This document shows, piece by piece, positions 36,833-45,252 of a stretch of DNA of 64,000 nt. The notes beneath the pieces were generated by a model. That model was not told where the DNA came from. It did not search any database and saw only the letters and a list, made by a program, of their open reading frames with translations. Positions within the stretch are counted from its first letter, which is position 1; each line of letters begins with the position of its first letter. The stretch is taken from the NCBI GenBank assembly GCA_026914155.1, contig JAPPGH010000008.1, positions 124,001 through 188,000 on the forward strand. Direction: 5' to 3'. The translations under genes were made by a program, and so were the position numbers. The stretch comes from Candidatus Palauibacter rhopaloidicola. Lineage in GTDB: Bacteria; Gemmatimonadota; Gemmatimonadetes; Palauibacterales; Palauibacteraceae.

Positions 36833-39375
36833 CCACCCTCCCCGTTTGCCGACGCCCCGCGGCCGCCGCCGATCACGCGCTCGAACAACTCGTAGATGCG
36901 CCGGTATTCATCGGTCCACGACGAGGGCTCCGCGAAACCGTGGTTCTCCACCGGGTACACCGCCATCTCCCAGTTCTCCTTCCCCAGTTCTATGAGACGC
37001 TGGGCGAGGCGCACGACGTCGGAGAAATGCACGTTCGTGTCGTACATCCCGTGCGCGATGAGGAGGTGTCCCTCGAGCCCCTCGGCGAAGTAGATGGGGG
37101 AGGACCGGCGGTACGCCTCCTCATCCTCGTGGGGGAGGTTGAGGATGCGGCTCGTGTACCAGTGGTTGTAGTGCGCCCAGTCGGTCACCGAGCGGAGCGC
37201 GCCGCCCGCCGCGAAGGACTCCGGCGCCGTGAAGAGCGCCATCAGCGTGATGAAGCCGCCGTAGGACCCGCCGTAGATCCCCATGCGGTCGGGATCGACG
37301 CCCTCCTCGCGGACGAGGTAGGCGGCGCCGTCCACCTGGTCGGAGAGGTCCCAGCCACCCATGTGCCGGTAGATCGCCGTGCGCCAGTCGCGCCCGTAGC
37401 CGGCGGAGCCGCGGTAGTCGATGTCGAGCACGGTGTAGCCCTGGGCCGCGAGGAAGTGGTGGAACATGTATTCGCGGTAATAGTTCGACCACCAGTTGTG
37501 GACGTTGTGCAGGTACCCTGCTCCGTGGACGAAGATGACGCCGGCCCCGTTGGGTTCGACGCCGAAGTCGGCGGGCCGGTAGATGCGGGCGGGCACCGGC
37601 GTTCCGTCGCGGGCCTCGAAGTGCACGATCTCGGGCAGAAGCCAGGGGAAGCCGAGCCACGTCTCGGTGGGGGAGGTCGTGACCTGAGACAGCGCGGCGG
37701 ACGGCGCGGCGTCGGCGAGGTAGAGTTCGGGCGGCCGGTTCGCGCGCGAATGGAGGACGGCGAAGCGACGCCCGTCGGGCGACGGCGTGACGGTGAACGA
37801 GCCCGCTCCCTCGAGGAGCTGGACGCGGCCGGAGCCGTCGAAGTCCATGCGCCACGGGTGCTGGTCGAAGGGGGAGAGTTCGCTCGTCTGGAGGAGGAAG
37901 GCGTCCCATCCGTCCGGGATCGTCGCGCCGAGCACCTCCCACTCGCCCGCCGTGAGCGCCTCCCTGTCGCCGCCATCGGCGTCGATCGCGTACAGGTGGG
38001 AGTACCCCGTCTCCTCGCTCACGTACCAGGCGCGCGGCACGTCGCCCGCCGCCTCCGCCGGGAGCCAGCCGATGCAGCCGGCGCCCTGGGAGCCGAAGCA
38101 GGGACCGCCGACCCACGCCTCGTCGTGGTGCGTGTCCAGCAGCGTGAGTTCGCCGGTCGCCGCTTCGAAGGCGTAGAGGCGCCACGTCTTGTAGTCGTAG
38201 TCCACGGCGAACACGAGCCCGTGGGACCCCGCGTCGTTCCAGCCCGCGAAGCTCGCGACGGCGAGGCGGTCGTCGGATTCGGAAGCGTCCATGTCGGCGT
38301 CGTCCCCGTCGCCCGAACCGGCCTCCGCCTCCTCCGAGTCCGGTCCCGAGCCGTCGCCCGTCAGGTCGAGCCAGGTGGCTTCGCCCGTTTCGGCGTGGAC
38401 CACGGCGAGCCTGGACTCACCCTGTTCGTCGCCCACCTTGGGACGCATCTCGGTGTTTTCGGTGTAGCCGGACTCCGTGATCCAGAGGGGGATGTCGGTG
38501 CGCCGGCCGCCATCGTTGAAGGTGCCGCGGGTCGCGGTGACCGCGATCCACGTGCCGGTGGGATCGGCGACGAGCGACTGCGCGCGCTCACCCTGCGCGA
38601 GGTGCAGCGTCTCGCGCTGTCCGGCCTCCCGGAGTTCCCGGCGCTCCTCGGCACGCTCCTCCCGGATCTCCTGCACCCGGATGTGCTCGAACAGCTCTCG
38701 CTGCTGCTCTTCGAGGAAGGCCTTGTGCCCTTCCGCCTCGGGGTCTTCGGGCTGCTCGGGCCCGCCCACCGCGGTGAGCTGCCGGATCTCGCCGTCGTCG
38801 ATGTCGAAGGCGAAGAGGTTGTTCCCGCGCCGGAAGAAGATGGAGGCGCCGTCGCCGGAGAAGACGGGACTCATCTCGGCGTCCTCGGTGTGGGTGAGCC
38901 GCCGGGTCGCGGCGCCGTCCCGCTCGATGAGATAGAGGTCTCCACCGGAGGACGTCACGCGCCAGCGTCCATCCGGGGAGACGTCGCCCGGCGCCAGGAT
39001 GGGGCCGAGGCGAAGCTCTTCCTCGTCATCGACCCGCTCCGGCGTGCCGCCGGTCGAACGGACCCGGTAGAGGGCGCGCTGCTCGTGCCACTCGGCGCCG
39101 CCCGGGAGCCAGCGGAAGTAGATCCACTCGCCGTCGTCGGACCAGCTCACGCCGGCGGGCGCCTGCCCGACGTGCTCGGAGCCTTGCATGATGGATTCGA
39201 GCGTGAGCGCGAAGGCGTTGTCACGCGCGGGGGCCGGCTCGAAGCGGGCGAGACCCTGCGCCTGAAGGGCCGGCGTGGCCGCCAGCGCGACCGCGGCCGC
39301 GGCGGTCCACGAGGCGACGCGCCGCGAGCCGACGCGCCGCGCGGCGGGGGGGCGGAGGTTCGGGGAGAACTTCAC
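36829..39375 (-). CDS. Secreted S9 prolyl oligopeptidase / dipeptidyl peptidase IV-like
   Basis: This 848-residue exported serine peptidase has a signal peptide (about residues 1-40, ending ALQAQ), an N-terminal WD-like beta-propeller and a C-terminal alpha/beta-hydrolase. The triad is clear: Ser in YGGSYGGF (about 702), Asp in HGMYDTNVH (about 776) and His in VENHGFAE (about 810). Two insertions break the propeller: a charged helix rich in Glu/Arg (about 210-265) and an acidic Asp/Glu/Ser stretch (about 345-365). The GTG at 39375 overlaps the stop of the upstream gene (GTGA) with GGAGG six bases before it. It likely releases dipeptides outside the cell. Confidence 0.93.
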   Translation of the reverse strand: MKFSPNLRPPAARRVGSRRVASWTAAAAVALAATPALQAQGLARFEPAPARDNAFALTLESIMQGSEHVGQAPAGVSWSDDGEWIYFRWLPGGAEWHEQRALYRVRSTGGTPERVDDEEELRLGPILAPGDVSPDGRWRVTSSGGDLYLIERDGAATRRLTHTEDAEMSPVFSGDGASIFFRRGNNLFAFDIDDGEIRQLTAVGGPEQPEDPEAEGHKAFLEEQQRELFEHIRVQEIREERAEERRELREAGQRETLHLAQGERAQSLVADPTGTWIAVTATRGTFNDGGRRTDIPLWITESGYTENTEMRPKVGDEQGESRLAVVHAETGEATWLDLTGDGSGPDSEEAEAGSGDGDDADMDASESDDRLAVASFAGWNDAGSHGLVFAVDYDYKTWRLYAFEAATGELTLLDTHHDEAWVGGPCFGSQGAGCIGWLPAEAAGDVPRAWYVSEETGYSHLYAIDADGGDREALTAGEWEVLGATIPDGWDAFLLQTSELSPFDQHPWRMDFDGSGRVQLLEGAGSFTVTPSPDGRRFAVLHSRANRPPELYLADAAPSAALSQVTTSPTETWLGFPWLLPEIVHFEARDGTPVPARIYRPADFGVEPNGAGVIFVHGAGYLHNVHNWWSNYYREYMFHHFLAAQGYTVLDIDYRGSAGYGRDWRTAIYRHMGGWDLSDQVDGAAYLVREEGVDPDRMGIYGGSYGGFITLMALFTAPESFAAGGALRSVTDWAHYNHWYTSRILNLPHEDEEAYRRSSPIYFAEGLEGHLLIAHGMYDTNVHFSDVVRLAQRLIELGKENWEMAVYPVENHGFAEPSSWTDEYRRIYELFERVIGGGRGASANGEGG

Positions 39376-39971
39376 GGGGTACCTCCTCCGTTCCTGGAGG
39401 GTAGATACTGTCCGGGGATCGGCAGATCCGGCCGTTCCGCGGCCCAGTAGATCGTGACGACGTACCAGCGGTCGCCGTCGTGCATGAGCTGGATGGAGTT
39501 GATGCCGCGCGCGAACGGCTCGGGGTCGTCCGCGGTGCGCTTCGAGTCGTAGGTGGAGAACGCGTGGACCACGGGGCCGAAGCGCTCCTCGCTGCGGGCG
39601 ATCTCCCGCTCGAAGAACCCGTTCTGTTCGAGGAAACCGCCCGCCTGCTCGGCGTATTCGCCCGGGCTCCACACCTGGTAGCCGTGCTCGCCCTCCGGGG
39701 TCCGTCCCGTGGGAATGAGTCGGGCCTCGGGGATGAACAGGGAGCGGAAACGGTCCCAGTCGCGCGCCTGCCCGGCCGGGCCCGAGATCACGTCGTAGAG
39801 CGCGGTCAGTATGCTGTCGACCGACTCCACGTCGCCGGGGGCGGCGTCGGGCCAGCTCTCCGCCGTGGCCACGTTCGCGTCGCTCTGGGCGAGGGAGGGG
39901 GCGGGCGCCGCGAGCGCCAAGGGTCCGGCGGCCAGCGCGCCGAGGAGAAAGAGTGTACGCAGTCGTCGCAT
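39372..39971 (-). CDS. Secreted NTF2/SnoaL-like protein
   Basis: This 199-residue protein has a signal peptide ending SLAQS (about residue 30). The remainder fits the small cone-like NTF2/SnoaL fold: DSILTALYDVISGPAG, WDRFRSLFIPEARLI, YAEQAGGFLEQNGFFERE and RWYVVTIYW. Members are enzymes or ligand-binding proteins, and no catalytic residues can be assigned here. It is translationally coupled to the S9 peptidase gene that follows. Confidence 0.82.
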   Translation of the reverse strand: MRRLRTLFLLGALAAGPLALAAPAPSLAQSDANVATAESWPDAAPGDVESVDSILTALYDVISGPAGQARDWDRFRSLFIPEARLIPTGRTPEGEHGYQVWSPGEYAEQAGGFLEQNGFFEREIARSEERFGPVVHAFSTYDSKRTADDPEPFARGINSIQLMHDGDRWYVVTIYWAAERPDLPIPGQYLPSRNGGGTP

Positions 39972-40115
39972 CGGTCAGCTCCGGGTGAGGGGGTTGGGCG
40001 TCCCCGAATCTAGCGTCGTGTCCCGGAAATACCACGGCCATTCGAGCACCCGGACCGGGCGCCCGGTGCGGTCCGGCGACCGAGGCCGGCAAACGTCGTC
40101 GCACGCAGCGCTCGG

Positions 40116-40144
40116 TTGCATCGGACGCGGGCCGGTTCTACCGT
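40116..40144 (+). promoter_or_regulatory. Possible promoter of tRNA-Arg
   Basis: TTGCAT and TACCGT are separated by 17 bases and end 18 bases before the tRNA 5' end. This is a fair but not strong match in a 190-base gap that shows nothing else. Confidence 0.35.
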
Positions 40145-40162
40145 TTTCGGCTTGCGCCACCC

Positions 40163-40236
40163 GCGCCCGTAGCTCAATTGGACAGAGCGTCTGACTTCGG
40201 ATCAGAAGGCTGGGGGTTCGAGTCCTCCCGGGCGCA
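40163..40236 (+). tRNA. tRNA-Arg (anticodon UCG)
   Basis: The 74-base cloverleaf is complete: acceptor GCGCCCG pairs with CGGGCGC, the D arm is GCTC/GAGC, the anticodon stem TCTGA/TCAGA holds loop CTTCGGA with anticodon TCG, and the T loop is GGTTCGAGTCC. Discriminator base is A and CCA is not encoded. It reads CGA arginine codons. Confidence 0.97.
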
Positions 40237-40292
40237 TGATCCCCCGGCCGAAGACGTCAGCGACTTCATTCGACTCCGGTGACTCCGCAGAC

Positions 40293-40769
40293 ATGAAACC
40301 GAGTCCAGACACGCGACACAGCCGGCCTGCGACCCCTTCGCCGGCCGCCCAGTGTCCCATCGATCACGCGGCGGCCGAGCGCGCCGCGCGCGCGCTGCCC
40401 GGCCCCGTGCGGCGGGCCGTCTTCCTGGGCGTGGGGAGCCTCAGCGTGAGCGCCGGCATCATCGGCATCGTGGTGCCGCTCTGGCCCACGACCTGCTTCC
40501 TCCTGCTCGCCGCGTGGTGCTTCGCGCGCAGTTCGCCCCGCGCCGAGCGCTGGCTGTACGAGAACCGCCTCTTCGGCCGCTACCTCGCCGCCTACCGCGA
40601 GCGCGGCGTGATTTCCACCCGTGTACGGCGCGGCGCGACGATCTTCCTGTGGAGCGCCATCCTCGTCTCGGCCGTGTTCGCCGCCGGCCAACTCTGGCTC
40701 GTCGCCCTCCTCCTGCTCGTCGCCGCCCTCGTCACCGCCCACCTCTACTCCCTCCCCGGCGAAGGCTAG
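40293..40769 (+). CDS. DUF454 (YbaN-type) inner-membrane protein
   Basis: This 158-residue protein belongs to the small DUF454 membrane family. After a variable N-terminus comes AVFLGVGSLSVSAGIIGIVVPLWPTTCFLLLAAWCFARSSPRAERWL, opening the conserved core with the LPxxPTTPF-like segment, then LYENRLFGRYLAAYRERGVI, then two more membrane helices. Function of the family is not established. An ATG at 40236 would overlap the tRNA's last base, so the ATG at 40293 is preferred. It converges with the toxin gene, 10 bases apart. Confidence 0.8.
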   Translation: MKPSPDTRHSRPATPSPAAQCPIDHAAAERAARALPGPVRRAVFLGVGSLSVSAGIIGIVVPLWPTTCFLLLAAWCFARSSPRAERWLYENRLFGRYLAAYRERGVISTRVRRGATIFLWSAILVSAVFAAGQLWLVALLLLVAALVTAHLYSLPGEG

Positions 40770-40779
40770 CCGAGCGGCG

Positions 40780-41235
40780 CTACTCCGCGGGGCGCGTGAC
40801 GGCCCGCTCGTGGAAAACTTGCGAGCCGGGCGGAGTGATGATTCGGCAGGTGGGTCCGGGAGCCCGCGCAAGCCGGCGATCGAGGGTCAGCAGGGGGCAG
40901 GAAAGCGCTTCGGCGAGCGCCACGTACCAACCGTCGTAAATGCTGACGTTGTGGCGCAGTTCCCAGACGCGATCGGCTAGAGGTTCGAACGGGAAGGGAT
41001 CGATATCGAGCGTCAGCAGGTCGCGGCGGGCGAGATTGGCGTCGGAGGTCTCCAGCCGTTCGGCAAGCTCGAGCCGGCGAAGCACGTTGCTCGCCTCCGC
41101 GAGGGCGATCTGGGGAACGGCGAGCGCACGGCCCTCGCGAGTTGCTTCCGCCATGGCAGCTTCGGACCAGGCGCCGTCCGTCCCGAGGTCGGCTACCGCC
41201 GCCGCGAGGACCGAGGCATCAACGACGACCGTCAC
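40780..41235 (-). CDS. PIN-domain toxin, VapC type
   Basis: This 151-residue PIN nuclease has the four acidic positions in order: VVDASVLAAAV (residue 5 region), IALAEASNVLRR, SIYDGWYVALAEAL and LLTLDRRLA. VapC-type toxins cut tRNA or rRNA until blocked by their antitoxin. The GTG start overlaps the antitoxin stop as GTGA, the usual coupled layout. The antitoxin lies upstream on the same strand. Confidence 0.92.
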   Translation of the reverse strand: MTVVVDASVLAAAVADLGTDGAWSEAAMAEATREGRALAVPQIALAEASNVLRRLELAERLETSDANLARRDLLTLDIDPFPFEPLADRVWELRHNVSIYDGWYVALAEALSCPLLTLDRRLARAPGPTCRIITPPGSQVFHERAVTRPAE

Positions 41236-41468
41236 TTCCGGTCGGCGTCTCGCGCCTGCAGGATGCTCTCGGTTGTCACCCGATTGGTCGACAGCCGCTT
41301 GCGGGCGCGAACGCTCTCGACCCACTCCTCAACGGTCGGTTTCGCTACCAGCCGCGTGAGTTCGCCGCGCAGATACCGCTGCATCGACTGGCCGCGAGAA
41401 GCCGCGCGCACCTTCAGCCGGTCACGCACTTCCTCGGGAACGTCTCGAATCGTGATCTGAACGCTCAT
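41232..41468 (-). CDS. Ribbon-helix-helix antitoxin (FitA-like)
   Basis: This 78-residue protein begins SVQITIRDVPEEVRDRLKVRAASRGQS with its continuation MQRYLRGEL, the standard ribbon-helix-helix dimerisation and DNA-binding module of FitA-like antitoxins. The C-terminal half (VEEWVESVRARKRL) would wrap the toxin. It probably represses its own promoter. Just upstream is an AT-rich island with a direct repeat at 41471-41498 and a palindrome at 41510-41527. Confidence 0.9.
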   Translation of the reverse strand: MSVQITIRDVPEEVRDRLKVRAASRGQSMQRYLRGELTRLVAKPTVEEWVESVRARKRLSTNRVTTESILQARDADRK

Positions 41469-41470
41469 GC

Positions 41471-41498
41471 CATCATTTTGACATGAACAACATCATTT
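41471..41498. promoter_or_regulatory. Possible antitoxin operator: two CATCATTT repeats 20 bases apart
   Basis: Two copies of CATCATTT start at 41471 and 41491, on the same face of the helix. They lie in an AT-rich island directly upstream of the antitoxin ATG. RHH antitoxins commonly bind repeated short sites like this. No strong -10/-35 pair could be fixed. Confidence 0.4.
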
Positions 41499-41509
41499 CG
41501 CAAGCACCC

Positions 41510-41527
41510 ACGTTCCCGCGGGAACGT
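41510..41527. repeat. 18-base perfect palindrome, core GTTCCCGCGGGAAC (copy 3 of 4, intergenic)
   Basis: This is the only copy outside genes. It can fold as a seven-base stem with a CGCG loop. It lies 24 bases after the end of the cystathionine beta-synthase gene and 42 bases upstream of the antitoxin start. It could be an operator or a weak transcript end. Confidence 0.85.
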
Positions 41528-41550
41528 CTGCCGGGCGCGTCGGACCCGCT

Positions 41551-42930
41551 CTACGCGCCGAGGGCGGAGATCAGGTCGGAGCGGGTGAGGATGGCGAGCG
41601 TGCCGTCTTCCTGCCGCACGAGCACGGCGGGCTGGTCTCCGCTGAGGGCGTTCGCGAAGGCGTGCACGGGGCTCGAGGCCTCCACGACCGGGAAGGGCGG
41701 GCCCATGACGTCGCGCACGAGACGCCCCCGCGCGTCGGGGTCTCCCATGAGGAAGCGCAGGATGTTCTGCTCAATGAGGCTCCCGACGACTTCTCCTCCC
41801 TGCATCACCGGCAACTGCGAGATCGCATACTCCCGCATCGACCCGATCGCGTCCTCGAGCGACATGTCGACCGGGGCCGACACAAGCGGCCTTTCCGTCG
41901 AACGGCGTGCGACGAGCGCCCCCGCGGTGAGGGTCTCGCCCTCATCGAGGAAGCCGTGCTCCTGCATCCAGACGTCATTGTAGACCTTCCCGAGCGCGCG
42001 GTAGCCACCGTCGGGCATGATCACGACGAGCACGTCCTCGTCGGAGATCGCGTCGCGGTTCGCCTCCATCCACTGGAGCGCGCCGGCCATTGCCATGCCG
42101 CACGAGCCGCCCAGGAACATCCCCTCCTCGCGCGCGAGACGGCGGGTCATGAGCATCGAGTCCCGGTCCGTGACGCGCACGTAGTCGTCCACGATGTCGA
42201 AGTTCATGTTGCCGGCGAGGATGTCCTCCCCCACCCCTTCGGTGACGTAGGGTTGGATTTCGTCCTCGTCGAACTCGCCGGTGTGGAAATACTTCCAGTA
42301 GACGGAGCCGTACGGGTCCACGCCGATGATCCGCACGGCGGGGTTCCGTTCCTTGAGGTAGGCGGCGGAGCCCGAGATCGTGCCGCCGGTGCCGGAGCCG
42401 ACGAAGAGGTGCGTGATCCTTCCCTCCGTCCCCTCCCACAGTTCCGGGCCGGTCGTCCGCAGGTGGGCGAGCGTGTTGGCCGGGTTATCGTACTGGTTCA
42501 TGTAGAAGGAGTTGGGGGTCTCCTCCGCGAGCCGGCGCGAGACCTGGTAGTAGGAGCGCGGGTCCTCGGGGTCCACCGCGGTCGGGCAGACGATGACCTC
42601 CGCCCCGAGCGCCCGCAGGATGGCGATCTTCTCGGGGCTCTGCTTGTCCGTAGTCGCGAAGATGCACTTGTAGCCGCGCGCGATGGCGGCGAGCGCGAGC
42701 CCGACGCCGGTGTTGCCGCTCGTACCCTCGACGATCGTGCCGCCGGGCGCGATCGCGCCCCGTTCCTCGGCGTCGTCGAGCATCGAGACGCCGATGCGGT
42801 CCTTGACGGATCCGCCGGGATTGAAGTACTCGAGCTTCGCGAGGACGGTGCCGGGCAGGTGCGCGGCGAGGCGGTTTACGCGCACCAGCGGCGTGCCGCC
42901 GATCGTGCCCAGGATGTCCTCATGCCACAT
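41551..42930 (-). CDS. Cystathionine beta-synthase with C-terminal CBS pair
   Basis: This 459-residue PLP enzyme joins serine (or O-acetylserine) to homocysteine or sulfide. The PLP lysine is Lys43 in GGSVKDRIG; EGTSGNTG (about 68-75) binds the substrate carboxylate; GSGTGGTISG (about 178) binds the phosphate. Two CBS domains follow (about residues 340-455), which in related enzymes bind adenosyl ligands such as S-adenosylmethionine. The length and CBS pair favour cystathionine beta-synthase over cysteine synthase. It lies 40 bases downstream of the DUF5916 gene and is co-directional with a homocysteine methyltransferase two genes before. Confidence 0.93.
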   Translation of the reverse strand: MWHEDILGTIGGTPLVRVNRLAAHLPGTVLAKLEYFNPGGSVKDRIGVSMLDDAEERGAIAPGGTIVEGTSGNTGVGLALAAIARGYKCIFATTDKQSPEKIAILRALGAEVIVCPTAVDPEDPRSYYQVSRRLAEETPNSFYMNQYDNPANTLAHLRTTGPELWEGTEGRITHLFVGSGTGGTISGSAAYLKERNPAVRIIGVDPYGSVYWKYFHTGEFDEDEIQPYVTEGVGEDILAGNMNFDIVDDYVRVTDRDSMLMTRRLAREEGMFLGGSCGMAMAGALQWMEANRDAISDEDVLVVIMPDGGYRALGKVYNDVWMQEHGFLDEGETLTAGALVARRSTERPLVSAPVDMSLEDAIGSMREYAISQLPVMQGGEVVGSLIEQNILRFLMGDPDARGRLVRDVMGPPFPVVEASSPVHAFANALSGDQPAVLVRQEDGTLAILTRSDLISALGA

Positions 42931-42970
42931 GAAGATCTGCCCTCTCTGGCGCTGGCGCCCGTTTGTCGGG

Positions 42971-45235
42971 CTACCCGGTCAGGTTGAAGAGCCGGCTGTA
43001 CTTGACGACGAGCTGGCGCTGCTTCGGCCCCGCCATGATTCCAGTGCGCTCCAGCGAGCCGGTGTGATTCGTGTCGTTCCACACCACGTACAACCCCGTA
43101 CCGGCCGTATCGAGCCACGCGAAGCGGACGTTGGTCCCGACGTCCTTCGTATCGTCGTTGTACTGGACGTTCGCCTGCAGATAAACGCGCGGGGTGAACG
43201 AATATGACGCGTTGAAGCGCACGACGGCGGTCTTGAAGCTGCCCTCGTCGAGGCGGACATCGAAGTAGTTCGTGATCAGGTTCGCGCTGAGCCTGTCCCC
43301 GTAGCGGTACGCGAGTGTCGCGTTCGGGCCGAAGCGGGTCCCGCTGTAGAACCCGCCGAGGTCCCAGCCGACGGACAGCGACAGCGGGGCGCCGCGATTC
43401 GTGTTCGCCCTGAACTCCCAGTCGATGTTGTGGTACGTCCCGGGCGGGATGACGATGTCCTCCCGGATCGCGAACGGCGCCTCGAGACCCTCGCCGGTGA
43501 AGTTGAAGCCGGGAAGCTGGAAGAAGGCGCCGTTCTCGAACTGGAAGTGGTTGTCGATGTGCAGGAGATACGACTCGTTGAAGCCGCCCAGCGTCCACCA
43601 GCTGTTCCCGGAGATGTGAGGCCGGAACTCCCGGAACCAGGACACGCTCTCGGTGCGCATGTGGCGGAGAAAACGCCAGTTCACCTGCCGGTAGCCGCGC
43701 CGGTTCACGAAACCGACCTCCGGGTTGAAGGCGTCGCCGATCTGCCGGTACCCGGTCGTGACCTGCCAGTCCCGCGTCACGTACCGCATGCCGCCGGCGA
43801 AGCCGTACTCGCCGCCGTTGAACCCCGATCCCAGGGCTGCCTCCCCGGTGGGGACGGGCGTGGCGGTGAGGCTCGCCCAGCCGTCGAACGTCAGCGCGTC
43901 GCCGATGCCGAGCCGGCCGTCGATCCCGTACGTGAGGTTGTGGTCTCCCGCATCGGCGGTGTTGAGGCGCGACACGAAGATGGCGCCGAGCTGCGAGCGG
44001 TTGCCGAACTCCCGGTACGCCCGCAGGACGCCGAAGTTGTTCGCCGGCGCGATCCGTTCGCTGGCGCCCGTGTCGTCGTCGAAGCGGAAAGCCTCGTCGG
44101 TCTGGATGTTAAGCATGCCGACCTGGAAGGCGCCGACCTTTCCGGTCATGCGGGCGCCCGCCGTGATCGGCACCTCCCGTCCGCCCTGGAGCCCGATGCG
44201 GCGGCTGAAGAAGAGCTCGGCCGAACGGCTCGCGCCGACGGCGAAGGTCCCCGCGTTCTCCAGGAAGAATGCCCGCTTCTCGGGGAAGAAGAGGCTGAAG
44301 CGCGTGAGGTTCACCTGCTGGTCGTCGACTTCCGCCTGCGCGAAGTCGGTGTTCACCGTGAGATCGAGCGTGAGGCTCTGGTTGAGGCCGATCTTCGCGT
44401 CGCCACCGATCTGCCGGCCAAAGTCCGTCTCCGGCGACGGCACGCGGTAGTCCCGAAAGCCGTCCATGAGTGCGTACGGGCTGATCGATACCGTGCGTCG
44501 GGCGGGGGCCTCGAGCGCGAGGGTGCCGGCGAGCGAGACCCGGTACACGCCGAACTGCCTGGGCAGGGGCGCCCACATCGACTGCTCGCTGTTGCGCCGG
44601 ATCTTCCGCTCGAAGTTCAGGCCCCAGTCCTGCGGTCCCCCGGCGCCGTAGCGGAGCGTCGAGAACGGGATCCGCATCTCGGCGTACCAGCCGCGATCGT
44701 CCCTGCTCGTGGCGACCTCCCACGAGGCGTCCCAGTTGAGGTTGAAGCCGCCGGCCGAGCCGCGCTGCTGGCGGCCACCGCCCCGGCCGCCGCCCACCCC
44801 CTCGCCGGTGACCTGTCCGTCGTACTCGATCCCCGCCGGCGTGGTGCCGAAGACCAGGGCGTTCTGCCGGTCCAGGTAGGTGTCGAGCACGACGACGAAG
44901 GCGTCGGAGTCGTCCAGCGAGGCGTCGCGCAGCGTCTGGCCCGTGACGATGCCCGCCGGGTCGTCGTCGAAGAGCCACGCGCCGATGTACAGGGCCGCCC
45001 CGTCGTAGCCGACGCGGACCTCCGTGGGCTGCGACACCGGCTGGCCCTCGGTGGGCTCGCGCTGGGTGAACCCCTCGAGCGGTTCGAGGCCGGACCAAGC
45101 CTCGTCGTCGAGCCGGCCGTCGATGACCGGAGGCGCCGCGATCTCCGACGCCCGCGCCCGGGGCGCCTGCTGGCCGCTCAGCAGTCCCGGAACGGCAAGG
45201 CTGGAGATGGCGACGAGGCCAAGGACGGTGCGCAC
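42971..45235 (-). CDS. DUF5916 outer-membrane protein with CBM9-like N-terminus
   Basis: This 754-residue protein has a signal peptide (about residues 1-22), an N-terminal carbohydrate-binding CBM9-like domain (APPVIDGRLDDEAWSGLEPLEGFTQRE opens at about residue 35; then VRVGYDGAALYIGAWLFD) and a large DUF5916 region that should form an outer-membrane barrel, with many aromatic-ended strands and the final VKYSRLFNLTG. The segment FFPEKRAFFLENAGTFAVG is a family signature. A Gly/Arg/Gln-rich insert interrupts the CBM9 part. The GTG at 45235 is preferred; a TTG seven codons earlier is possible. Function unknown; a surface glycan or peptide receptor is plausible. Confidence 0.88.
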   Translation of the reverse strand: MRTVLGLVAISSLAVPGLLSGQQAPRARASEIAAPPVIDGRLDDEAWSGLEPLEGFTQREPTEGQPVSQPTEVRVGYDGAALYIGAWLFDDDPAGIVTGQTLRDASLDDSDAFVVVLDTYLDRQNALVFGTTPAGIEYDGQVTGEGVGGGRGGGRQQRGSAGGFNLNWDASWEVATSRDDRGWYAEMRIPFSTLRYGAGGPQDWGLNFERKIRRNSEQSMWAPLPRQFGVYRVSLAGTLALEAPARRTVSISPYALMDGFRDYRVPSPETDFGRQIGGDAKIGLNQSLTLDLTVNTDFAQAEVDDQQVNLTRFSLFFPEKRAFFLENAGTFAVGASRSAELFFSRRIGLQGGREVPITAGARMTGKVGAFQVGMLNIQTDEAFRFDDDTGASERIAPANNFGVLRAYREFGNRSQLGAIFVSRLNTADAGDHNLTYGIDGRLGIGDALTFDGWASLTATPVPTGEAALGSGFNGGEYGFAGGMRYVTRDWQVTTGYRQIGDAFNPEVGFVNRRGYRQVNWRFLRHMRTESVSWFREFRPHISGNSWWTLGGFNESYLLHIDNHFQFENGAFFQLPGFNFTGEGLEAPFAIREDIVIPPGTYHNIDWEFRANTNRGAPLSLSVGWDLGGFYSGTRFGPNATLAYRYGDRLSANLITNYFDVRLDEGSFKTAVVRFNASYSFTPRVYLQANVQYNDDTKDVGTNVRFAWLDTAGTGLYVVWNDTNHTGSLERTGIMAGPKQRQLVVKYSRLFNLTG

Positions 45236-45252
45236 GCGGATCGCTTCCCCCT

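Noticed and set aside
32510..36895. A 1,461-residue plus-strand open frame over the FG-GAP gene
   Set aside because: It is an Arg/Val/Glu-rich mirror of the repetitive aspartate-rich FG-GAP sequence on the minus strand.
40163..41550. Possible genomic island: tRNA-Arg, DUF454 and a toxin-antitoxin pair
   Set aside because: No second copy of the tRNA 3' end, integrase or other mobile gene was found; base composition is normal apart from a short AT-rich spot.
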